A stretch of 25,567 bases of DNA from Lentisphaerota bacterium (GTDB lineage: Bacteria; Verrucomicrobiota; Lentisphaeria; Oligosphaerales; PUNB01): positions 1 through 25,567 of the forward strand of contig PUNB01000095.1 in the NCBI GenBank assembly GCA_003552565.1, in the 5' to 3' direction. The position numbers were made by a program, and so were the translations under genes. Below, in pieces: positions 6,909 through 13,096 of this stretch. A model generated the notes under the pieces. The model worked only from the letters and a program-made list of their open reading frames with translations. It made no database searches and was not told the origin of the DNA. Every line of letters begins with the position of its first letter. Positions within the stretch are counted from its first letter, which is position 1.

Positions 6909-8632
6909 TGGATTATCCTTTGGCAACTATCAGGCACAGCGCCGCGCATATTATGGCGGCGGCGGTTAAAAAGCTTTTTCCTGACACTCGTTTTGATATA
7001 GGTCCGGCCACCGAGGATGGATTCTATTATGATTTCGATATGTCTTATCGGCTGACTCCCGAGGACCTTCCGAAGATCGAAAAGGAAATGCGGAAAATCC
7101 GCCAGAGCCGGGAAGCGTTTGTCAAAATTGTCAAGACCCGCCGGGAAGCCGAGGAGCTGCTGCGTTCGGAAAATCAGACTTATAAACTTGAACGCCTGGC
7201 GGATATCGAAGAAGACCAGGAGATAACCTTTTATGAATGCGCCGGTTTTATTGACCTGTGTCGCGGCCCGCATGTTGAGCATGCCGGCGAAGTAAAGGCT
7301 TTCAAACTGCTTTCATTGGCCGGTTCCTATTTTCGGGGGGACGAAAACAACCCCATGCTTCAGAGGATTTACGGCACCGCTTTTTCTAATGAAAAAGATC
7401 TGAAACAATATTTACAGGGACTCGAGGAGGCTAAGCGGCGCGATCATCGAAAACTGGGGCGGGAACTGGATTTGTTCAGTTTCTCCGAGGCCGTCGGCCC
7501 CGGACTGGTTTGCTGGCATCCGAAAGGGGCCAGGGTGCGGCATGAAATTGAGTCGTTCTGGCGGCAGTCGCATTACGACAACGGCTATGAACTTTTGTAC
7601 ACTCCTCATTTGGGCAGATCCGGCCTGTGGGAAACCAGCGGCCACCTGCAGTTCTATAATGAAGCCATGTACGCGCCGATGACGATCGACGAGCATGACT
7701 ATTATGTCAAGCCGATGAATTGTCCATTTCATATTGAGGTTTACAAAACCGCTCGTCGTTCTTATCGCGAACTGCCCATGCGCTGGGCTGAATTGGGAAC
7801 GGTTTACAGATATGAGAAAGGCGGTGTTTTACATGGGCTTTTGAGAGTTCGCGGCTTCACCCAGGACGACGCACATATTATCTGCACTCCGGAGCAGGTG
7901 GACACGGAAATCTCCGAAGTTTTGAGATTCAGCCTGGAAATGTGGAAGGCTTTCGGTTTCACCGACATCCGAGCCTATCTGGCGACCCGCCCGCCGAAGG
8001 CGGTCGGTGATTCCAGTCGCTGGGAACAGGGAGTGGAGGCTTTGCAGCGGGCCGTGCGCGAACAAGGGCTGCCGTGTACGGTGGATGAAGGAGGCGGCGC
8101 TTTTTACGGGCCCAAGATTGACCTGAAGATAACGGATGCTCTGAATCGTGAATGGCAGACTACCACGATACAGTTTGATTTTAATTTGCCGGAACGTTTT
8201 GAAATGACCTACATCGGTTCGGACGGAGAAGCGCATCGGCCTTACATGATTCACCGGGCGTTGATGGGATCTTTAGAAAGATTCTTCGGTATTCTGGTTG
8301 AGCACTATGGCGGTGCCTTTCCTTTGTGGCTGGCTCCGGAGCAGGTTAGAGTTCTGCCGGTGGGAGAGAAATTTATTGATTACGGCGCTGAAATGACCAA
8401 CGCGCTTAGAAAATCCGGTATTCGGGTTGCATTGGACAGCGAAGCGGATACTGTAGGGGCGAAAATACGCCGAGCCCGTCAGCAGCGGGTGCCATATATG
8501 GTGATTGTAGGAGGACGGGAGCAGGAGAATTCCACTCTTTCGGTCCGTAATCGGAGCGAGGGAGAACTGGGAAATATGACGCTGGAACAATTGACCCAGC
8601 GTTTGACAACCGAGATAGAAAACAAACAATAG
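6908..8632 (+). CDS. thrS: Threonyl-tRNA synthetase lacking the TGS domain
   Basis: ThrRS charges tRNA-Thr and clears mischarged Ser-tRNA. The product is 574 residues, about 60 shorter than the E. coli type, because the N-terminal TGS domain is absent. The protein begins directly at the editing domain. The editing residues are present: HSAAH with His10/His14, and DLCRGPH with Cys118/His122. The class II core carries the zinc ligands Cys272, His323 and His449, with the same spacings (51 and 126) as E. coli Cys334/His385/His511. The C-terminal anticodon-binding domain is complete. The start overlaps the hisB stop, so it is not an artefact of a missed upstream start. thrS followed by infC-rpmI-rplT is a common bacterial order. 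Confidence 0.97.
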   Translation: MDYPLATIRHSAAHIMAAAVKKLFPDTRFDIGPATEDGFYYDFDMSYRLTPEDLPKIEKEMRKIRQSREAFVKIVKTRREAEELLRSENQTYKLERLADIEEDQEITFYECAGFIDLCRGPHVEHAGEVKAFKLLSLAGSYFRGDENNPMLQRIYGTAFSNEKDLKQYLQGLEEAKRRDHRKLGRELDLFSFSEAVGPGLVCWHPKGARVRHEIESFWRQSHYDNGYELLYTPHLGRSGLWETSGHLQFYNEAMYAPMTIDEHDYYVKPMNCPFHIEVYKTARRSYRELPMRWAELGTVYRYEKGGVLHGLLRVRGFTQDDAHIICTPEQVDTEISEVLRFSLEMWKAFGFTDIRAYLATRPPKAVGDSSRWEQGVEALQRAVREQGLPCTVDEGGGAFYGPKIDLKITDALNREWQTTTIQFDFNLPERFEMTYIGSDGEAHRPYMIHRALMGSLERFFGILVEHYGGAFPLWLAPEQVRVLPVGEKFIDYGAEMTNALRKSGIRVALDSEADTVGAKIRRARQQRVPYMVIVGGREQENSTLSVRNRSEGELGNMTLEQLTQRLTTEIENKQ

Positions 8633-8636
8633 CAGC

Positions 8637-8641
8637 GGAGG
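8637..8641 (+). promoter_or_regulatory. Shine-Dalgarno site that fixes an ATA start for infC
   Basis: GGAGG lies exactly 8 bases before the ATA at 8650-8652. The next in-frame conventional start, GTG at 8662, would be 20 bases from it. No other ribosome site is seen near the GTG. Confidence 0.7.
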
Positions 8642-8649
8642 ATTAGACC

Positions 8650-9174
8650 ATAGCACGCTTAGTGTCACCCAACGACAGGCGGCTGAGAGGCCGCAAGGTA
8701 AGGCTGGTTACGGAGAACGAGGAAAGCGTCGGTATCGTTACTTTCAGTCAGGCGATGCAGAAGGCCGAGGAGGCCGGTGTTGACCTAGTGGAAGTGGCGC
8801 CGAACGCCAACCCGCCGGTTTGCCGCTTGATGGATTATGGCAAGTTTCAGTACGAAGAAAAGAAAAAGCGGCGTGAGAACCGGAAGAAACAGCATAAGGT
8901 AAAGCTTAAGGAAGTTCAATTACACCCGCGCACTGAGGAGCATGACTTCCAGACAAAATATAATCACGCGGTTGAATTTCTGGAGAAAGGTGATAAGGTA
9001 AAAGTCGTTATGTTTTTCCGCGGCCGGGAAATGGCTCATGTCGATCAGGGCCGAGAGCAGCTTGACCGTATGATCAAACTGCTGACAGAAGAAGGAGGCG
9101 GAAAAATCGAATCACCTCCGGCTCGAATGGGGCGACGGATTGTGGCTACCGTGGTTCCCGCGGGTAATAAATAG
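8650..9174 (+). CDS. infC: Translation initiation factor IF-3, probable ATA start
   Basis: IF-3 binds the 30S subunit, prevents premature 50S joining and checks the start codon. The product is about 174 residues from the ATA, or 170 from GTG 8662. An N-terminal domain (VRLVTENEESVGIVTF) is followed by a Lys/Arg-rich linker (KKKRRENRKKQHKVKLKEVQ) and the C-terminal ribosome-binding domain with VMFFRGREMAH near residue 120. It ends VVPAGNK. infC genes often use a rare start codon such as AUU, which lets IF-3 repress its own translation. Here the ATA has an ideally placed GGAGG and the GTG does not. It is preceded by thrS (17 bases) and followed by rpmI-rplT. Confidence 0.93.
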   Translation: MARLVSPNDRRLRGRKVRLVTENEESVGIVTFSQAMQKAEEAGVDLVEVAPNANPPVCRLMDYGKFQYEEKKKRRENRKKQHKVKLKEVQLHPRTEEHDFQTKYNHAVEFLEKGDKVKVVMFFRGREMAHVDQGREQLDRMIKLLTEEGGGKIESPPARMGRRIVATVVPAGNK

Positions 9175-9326
9175 CTGCCGCGCGAAAATGTCTTACCCCT
9201 AAGTGGTGATAATGTCAGTCGCAGAAGAGCTGCCGCGGGTAAGGGGCGGCGTTCTCGGGGTTGTTAAGCCATTTTTTGTCGTGGAATTAAATTAATAAAA
9301 AACAATAATAGACAGGGAATGAAGAT
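9175..9326 (+). promoter_or_regulatory. infC-rpmI spacer, possible L20 control region
   Basis: The 152-base spacer contains an inverted repeat, CTTACCC (9192-9198) with GGGTAAG (9237-9243). It also contains a direct repeat of AGCTGCCGCG (9173-9182 and 9229-9238). rpmI-rplT is autoregulated by L20 binding to its leader in several bacteria. The position fits such a control site, but I cannot match a known L20 leader structure. The last 40 bases are A/T-rich. Confidence 0.35.
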
Positions 9327-9521
9327 ATGCCGAAGTTGAAGACAAGAAAGTCAGCGGCTAAGCGGTTCAAAAAGACTGGTACCGGCAAGTACCTTCGCAA
9401 TCGATCCGGCGGACGCCACATACTGACCAAAAAATCATCCAAGCGCAAGCGCCGGCTGCGTCAAAAAACCTTAACTTCTCCGGGAGATTCCCGGCGGCTG
9501 GATGCGGCTTTGCCAAATTAA
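9327..9521 (+). CDS. rpmI: 50S ribosomal protein L35
   Basis: A 64-residue, very basic protein beginning MPKLKTRKSAAKRFKKTGTG, which is diagnostic of bL35. The internal HILTKKSSKRKRRLR is also typical. Length is normal. It sits between infC and rplT in the conserved order. Its stop lies 27 bases before rplT, so the two are cotranscribed. Confidence 0.97.
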   Translation: MPKLKTRKSAAKRFKKTGTGKYLRNRSGGRHILTKKSSKRKRRLRQKTLTSPGDSRRLDAALPN

Positions 9522-9548
9522 TCAACATAGAACAGGAGAACATCGTCA

Positions 9549-9923
9549 ATGAGAGTTACCAACGCAGTCGCCTCCCGTAAGCGGCGGAAAAAAATACTGA
9601 AGCAGGCCCGGGGATTTCGCGGATCCCGTAAGAATCTGATCCGTCAGGCGTATAATGCCGTCGACCGCGCACGGGCCATGGCTTATGTCGGCCGCAAGCA
9701 GAAAAAACGTCAGTATCGTCGTTTATGGACCGCTCGAATCAATGCCGCCTGTCGTATGCAAGGCATGAATTACAGCGATTTCATGCACGGCTTAAAGCTG
9801 GCCGGTGTGGATTTGAACCGTAAAACTCTATCCAATATGGCCATTGAGGATGAAGCGGCCTTCACTCAACTGGTGGAACAGGCGCGGCAGGCAAAAGCCG
9901 AGCATGATAAAAAAACCGCTTAG
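9549..9923 (+). CDS. rplT: 50S ribosomal protein L20
   Basis: A 124-residue bL20, an early assembly protein of the 50S subunit that also represses its own operon in studied bacteria. The basic N-terminus (VASRKRRKKILKQARGFRG) and the C-terminal globular part (INAACRMQGMNYSDFMHGLK and LNRKTLSNMA) are standard. AGGAG lies upstream of the ATG. It is the last gene before a strong terminator. Confidence 0.97.
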   Translation: MRVTNAVASRKRRKKILKQARGFRGSRKNLIRQAYNAVDRARAMAYVGRKQKKRQYRRLWTARINAACRMQGMNYSDFMHGLKLAGVDLNRKTLSNMAIEDEAAFTQLVEQARQAKAEHDKKTA

Positions 9924-9972
9924 TTTTATACCCCCTGGCCGAAAAGGGGTTCGTGCCCTAGTATTGTAATCA

Positions 9973-10015
9973 CCTTGTCTTGTCCGCCCCAGGCGGACGA
10001 GACAAGGTTTTTTTT
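9973..10015 (+). terminator. Rho-independent terminator after rplT
   Basis: A 16-pair stem with one G-U pair joins 9973-9988 (CCTTGTCTTGTCCGCC) to 9992-10007 (GGCGGACGAGACAAGG) through a three-base loop. Eight T follow at 10008-10015. The stem sequence is a version of the R3 repeat found at both ends of the window. Confidence 0.93.
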
Positions 10016-10044
10016 GTGCGTGTAGTGGTCGCAACACCGTATAG

Positions 10045-10079
10045 ATTACGAATTATGAATAGCGACTTGCGACCAGCGA
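10045..10079. repeat. Heptanucleotide array H1, five units
   Basis: Five consecutive 7-base units end in GA: ATTACGA, ATTATGA, ATAGCGA, CTTGCGA, CCAGCGA. A weaker A/T-rich arm follows to about 10110. The layout resembles the heptad arrays beside purL. Confidence 0.6.
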
Positions 10080-10114
10080 CACCACTTATAATTAACGATT
10101 TAAAATTCATCCGT

Positions 10115-10168
10115 GTCTTTCCCCCGGGGGATCCGGCGCATTGCCTCTCCGGTGGGCTTATATGAGAC
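10115..10168 (-). repeat. R1 repeat, short form, copy D
   Basis: Compared with the reverse complement of the 113-base copy at 24989, it matches the GTCTC end, a CCC-GGGG palindrome, CCGGCGCAT and the end GGGCTTATATGAGAC. The middle segment with the CCGGAGCT hairpin is missing. It sits immediately after the stop of the minus-strand envelope operon and within a CCGGTG/CACCGG inverted repeat (10149-10173). Confidence 0.65.
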
Positions 10169-10174
10169 ACCGGA

Positions 10175-11173
10175 TTAATTAAAGATTGAATTGGCTATTT
10201 CGCGCCCTGCCTGGGTGCCGACAGTGCCGGTGAAAGAGCCAAGCGCGGCGCTGGCGGTGCTGCCCACGATGCGTTTAAGTCGGGCTTCCCAACTGTTTTC
10301 GCGTTGCGCCATGGCTTCGTTTTCCGCCGCCGCCAAGCGTTGGGCACGGGCCCGCATCGCTTCCGCGTCGGCTTGGGCTTTGGCCATTTCACGGTCGCCT
10401 CTTTCCCTCTCCGCCGCTTGCCGTTCCAACGCCATTTGCTGCATGCCCGCCTGCGCCTGGCGCAAGGCTTTCTCGCGTTTTTCCTGGCGGTGGCGGCTAA
10501 AGGAATCGAGGGCGCTGACGGATTCCCGCTGTCTCGACTCGTCCCATTCCGGCATTCGGGCTTCCGCTGCGGCGAGCGGGTTAACCGGTCTTGCCGGTTC
10601 CGGTTTGGCCGGTTCCGGCTGTTGCCGAGCCAGCCAATCGTCGAGTGGAGGGACTGCCTCCCCTTTTCGGCCTTGCAGGTCAGCCCACGTCTGAATTTCC
10701 GTCAAGAGCCTGGTGCCCGACGACAACGGCCGGTCAAGCCAGCGCTCAAGCGCCAGCCGCCGCAGTGCGGCATAATCCGTCGGCGTCTCCAGCAAACCGG
10801 TCCGGTTGGACAGTTTTTTCAGGAAATCTTGATCGCCGGCCTCTTCGGCTGTTGTATAATCACCGACAAACTCGGCAAATCTTTCGCGGGCCTTCTCGCC
10901 GAAGTTGGCATCGAGTTTACGCCGCAAGTTTTCGGTCTCGAAGGCGAACCATTCTTCGGCAACGATTTTTACTTGAGCGGCATTGTCATCGGGCAATTCG
11001 GCGGCGACCGCGTCTGCTTGCGCCTTTATTTCCCGCGCCAAGGCGAAGTGTAGATAAGACCGCAGCAAGACTTCGCTGTCGGGTCGTCGTTGTTGCGCCG
11101 TCGCCACGCCACCCCCCGGGGTCAGAAGCGTTCCGGCGGCCAGGAGAATGCCCAGCAGCAATTTGGTTTTCAT
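10175..11173 (-). CDS. Secreted Ala/Arg/Glu-rich coiled-coil protein of the envelope operon
   Basis: About 332 residues from the chosen start, which has GGAGAG 7 bases upstream; a start five codons earlier would consume that site. A signal peptide covers about residues 1-27 (MKTKLLLGILLAAGTLL, then AQQ). A helical domain follows, then a Pro-rich linker (about 190-205) and a long Ala/Arg/Glu/Gln coiled coil (about 215-285). The last 43 residues (ENSW to REIANSIFN) form an Ala/Gly-rich helix like a glycine zipper. The same pattern recurs in the 1206-residue protein of this operon. I recognise no family. It is the sixth and last gene of the operon, 27 bases after its neighbour. An envelope structural or tethering role is inferred only from context. 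Confidence 0.8.
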   Translation of the reverse strand: MKTKLLLGILLAAGTLLTPGGGVATAQQRRPDSEVLLRSYLHFALAREIKAQADAVAAELPDDNAAQVKIVAEEWFAFETENLRRKLDANFGEKARERFAEFVGDYTTAEEAGDQDFLKKLSNRTGLLETPTDYAALRRLALERWLDRPLSSGTRLLTEIQTWADLQGRKGEAVPPLDDWLARQQPEPAKPEPARPVNPLAAAEARMPEWDESRQRESVSALDSFSRHRQEKREKALRQAQAGMQQMALERQAAERERGDREMAKAQADAEAMRARAQRLAAAENEAMAQRENSWEARLKRIVGSTASAALGSFTGTVGTQAGREIANSIFN

Positions 11174-11200
11174 CGTTGGACTCTCCATTTTTGGTTGTTG

Positions 11201-12109
11201 TTATCTTGTTCTTTCCACCGCTCGCAGTTGAATGCGTCCGGCTTCGATGCCCAGCACCTGTATTTGCAGACCTTCCGGAGGTTCGAGAACGATGGTTTCC
11301 GCCAACTCTTCAGGGGGGAGGGCGGAGCTAATGCTGAATTCGGCAACTCCGGCGGCATAACCGCGCTGGATTACGTTGGCCAAATCCTTTTCCCGGCCGC
11401 GGAGGGTCTGGCGGATTTCACGTAGCTTCCATACTTGATCCACGCCCCCCACCACCAGTTCAATTTGGTGCCCGAACCCACCGGTTTCCGAGGCATCGGT
11501 GGACTGTGCCCAGCCCGCCAGCATTTGCGGCAGGATGTCATCCAAGACCGATTCAGCCGCCGCCCTCAGGGCCGCCGCGCTGCCGGCGGCGTCTTCGATT
11601 CCGATTTGTGTGGCGTCCTTCGAGTCGGCCGCGATGACGGCGGCATTGTCGGTGCGCACGGCCCGCAGCGTCACCACCGCTTGATAAGACCGGAGATTGG
11701 TGTCGCCGATGCGTCGGGCCGAAGGCTTGGCAACGGCTTCTCCCACCAGGACAACATCAGCCCCGAAATGAGCTCCCAAGACCGCCGCCCCGCGAGCGTC
11801 GTCGGCCATGCGCAACATTTCCTGATTGCGGGCGATGTTCGCTCTAACCATATCCCTGTCCAAGACCGGCACTTTCAGCGCCATAAGCTTGCGATACGCC
11901 AAAGCTTCAACCTCGGCGGTGGCGATGGTTCCGAGGCTCTGCTCGTCCACCATAAGCATCACTCGCGGCATTGGAGGTGGGGCGCCCGCCTCCGTTTTTC
12001 CAGTATCGCCGGCCATGAGTAGCGGAGAGATTGCGGTCGTCGTCAAATATAGCGAAATGCAGACGGTTCCGGCTAATGCCTTGCGGCTTTTACAAATGTA
12101 GTTTTGCAT
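11201..12109 (-). CDS. Exported CsgG/FlgT-like protein
   Basis: A 302-residue protein with an N-terminal signal (about 1-33, no clear lipobox). The middle (about 48-200) has the fold-like pattern of the CsgG/FlgT group: an initial strand, an alpha helix ending in LDRDMVRANI, then GAHFGADVVLVGEAVAKP, and later a strand pair before an Ala-rich helix (DAAGSAAALRAAAESVLDDI). A second domain (about 215-302) contains strands around IELVVGG and VLGIEAGRIQLRAV. Such proteins form or support outer-membrane-associated assemblies. Gene spacing to the upstream CsgG-like gene is 12 bases, with AGGGA before the ATG. It could alternatively belong to another lipoprotein family with the same alpha/beta fold. 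Family assignment is moderate. Confidence 0.7.
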   Translation of the reverse strand: MQNYICKSRKALAGTVCISLYLTTTAISPLLMAGDTGKTEAGAPPPMPRVMLMVDEQSLGTIATAEVEALAYRKLMALKVPVLDRDMVRANIARNQEMLRMADDARGAAVLGAHFGADVVLVGEAVAKPSARRIGDTNLRSYQAVVTLRAVRTDNAAVIAADSKDATQIGIEDAAGSAAALRAAAESVLDDILPQMLAGWAQSTDASETGGFGHQIELVVGGVDQVWKLREIRQTLRGREKDLANVIQRGYAAGVAEFSISSALPPEELAETIVLEPPEGLQIQVLGIEAGRIQLRAVERTR

Positions 12110-12121
12110 AGCAGTGTCCCT

Positions 12122-12694
12122 TTATTTCAGCTGTTGGTAAAGCGCATCGGTCATCGACTTGACCACCGACCTGGCATGTTGCGCCAAAGTGGAGCGGCGG
12201 TCGCCGCGGGCGGCATTATCCACACTCCATAATATCCTTCCGCTATTCGACTCGATCATCCTGACATTGATGCCCGCGACCGGCAAGGTGTGGCCGCGTT
12301 GAGCTACGGTCCCATACTCCGAAACCGTACCGACGACCACCGCGTCGGCCCCCAGCATTTGCCCGACTTGGGCCGCCTGTCCGGAAGTCAGCCCGCTCAA
12401 CGAAATTTCGGTTTCACCAAGCACATTGTCAAGCTGGCCTCTCTCAATGAATTCATAGCGGCCGAATCTCATCATTTCCGTGACGAACATATCGGAGATA
12501 GAGGCGCCGATAAGTTGCATTTCGGCCTGGAAGGGCATAACCGCGACGCACCTGACTTCCGGGTGTTCGGCGGCGACAAAAACGCTGGGCTCCCGGTACT
12601 TGCCCCCGGTTCCCGAGTTTGTCGCACACCCCGCCAAAAGGCAGAGCGCCGCGGCCATTCCTCCCGCCAGTGATTTGTTCAAGCCAATCAACAT
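12122..12694 (-). CDS. CsgG-family outer-membrane lipoprotein
   Basis: The 190-residue product has a lipoprotein signal with lipobox LLAGC (Cys23). The CsgG-like core follows: VAVMPFQ at about 50, a helix ending RYEFIERGQLDNVLGE, GQMLGADAVVVGTVSEYG at about 112-129, strands INVRMIESNSGRILWS, and a C-terminal helix. CsgG proper is about 260-280 residues and forms the curli secretion pore. This one is short and resembles the many stand-alone CsgG-domain lipoproteins that sit at the outer membrane without curli genes. No csgA or csgB homolog is present in the window. GGGAG lies 9 bases before the ATG. Confidence 0.85.
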   Translation of the reverse strand: MLIGLNKSLAGGMAAALCLLAGCATNSGTGGKYREPSVFVAAEHPEVRCVAVMPFQAEMQLIGASISDMFVTEMMRFGRYEFIERGQLDNVLGETEISLSGLTSGQAAQVGQMLGADAVVVGTVSEYGTVAQRGHTLPVAGINVRMIESNSGRILWSVDNAARGDRRSTLAQHARSVVKSMTDALYQQLK

Positions 12695-12714
12695 CGTTTC
12701 ACGCTCCCATCTTG

Positions 12715-13080
12715 CTATTGCATTTCCAGCCGTCTCAACCTCTGCTCCATCAAGTCCATTCGGCGTTCGATGTCGGCCAGCCGTCTTTCGATCGTATTGG
12801 CTGCGGTTGTCGGCCGCCGTTCGGAGCCAAGCCGGGCCTCGATATCCTGCAAGCGTTTCTCGACGTTTTGCAGCATGGTTTTAACCGCTTGGCATATCTC
12901 TTTCATCTCACCATCCCGCGGGGGGTCGGTTTCTTCTTCCTTGGCGGCAGCTTGCGGGAACAGGCTGTCGACCGGGCTAGGGCTGGCGGCCGTTTCAGCT
13001 TCCTCGCCGGGGTTTGCAAACGCCTCGACCCCCTTGGGGTTGACAAGGCACAGCAGACAAATCAGCCATAGCATTTTCAT
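12715..13080 (-). CDS. Small secreted coiled-coil protein
   Basis: A 121-residue protein with a short signal peptide (about 1-20, MKMLWLICLLCLVNPKGVEA). A Pro/Glu/Ala-rich linker follows, then a C-terminal coiled coil (about 60-121) with heptads such as VEKRLQDIEARL and IERRLADIERRMDLMEQRL. It probably oligomerises in the periplasm. It lies 16 bases after the large secreted protein and 20 before the CsgG-like lipoprotein. I do not recognise a family. Confidence 0.8.
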   Translation of the reverse strand: MKMLWLICLLCLVNPKGVEAFANPGEEAETAASPSPVDSLFPQAAAKEEETDPPRDGEMKEICQAVKTMLQNVEKRLQDIEARLGSERRPTTAANTIERRLADIERRMDLMEQRLRRLEMQ

Positions 13081-13096
13081 TATGAACAGCCTCTAC

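Noticed and set aside
10304..11053. Plus-strand open frame of 249 codons
   Set aside because: It lies antisense within the secreted coiled-coil gene, whose signal peptide, ribosome site and operon position support the minus strand; the plus-strand peptide is Arg/Pro-rich shadow sequence.
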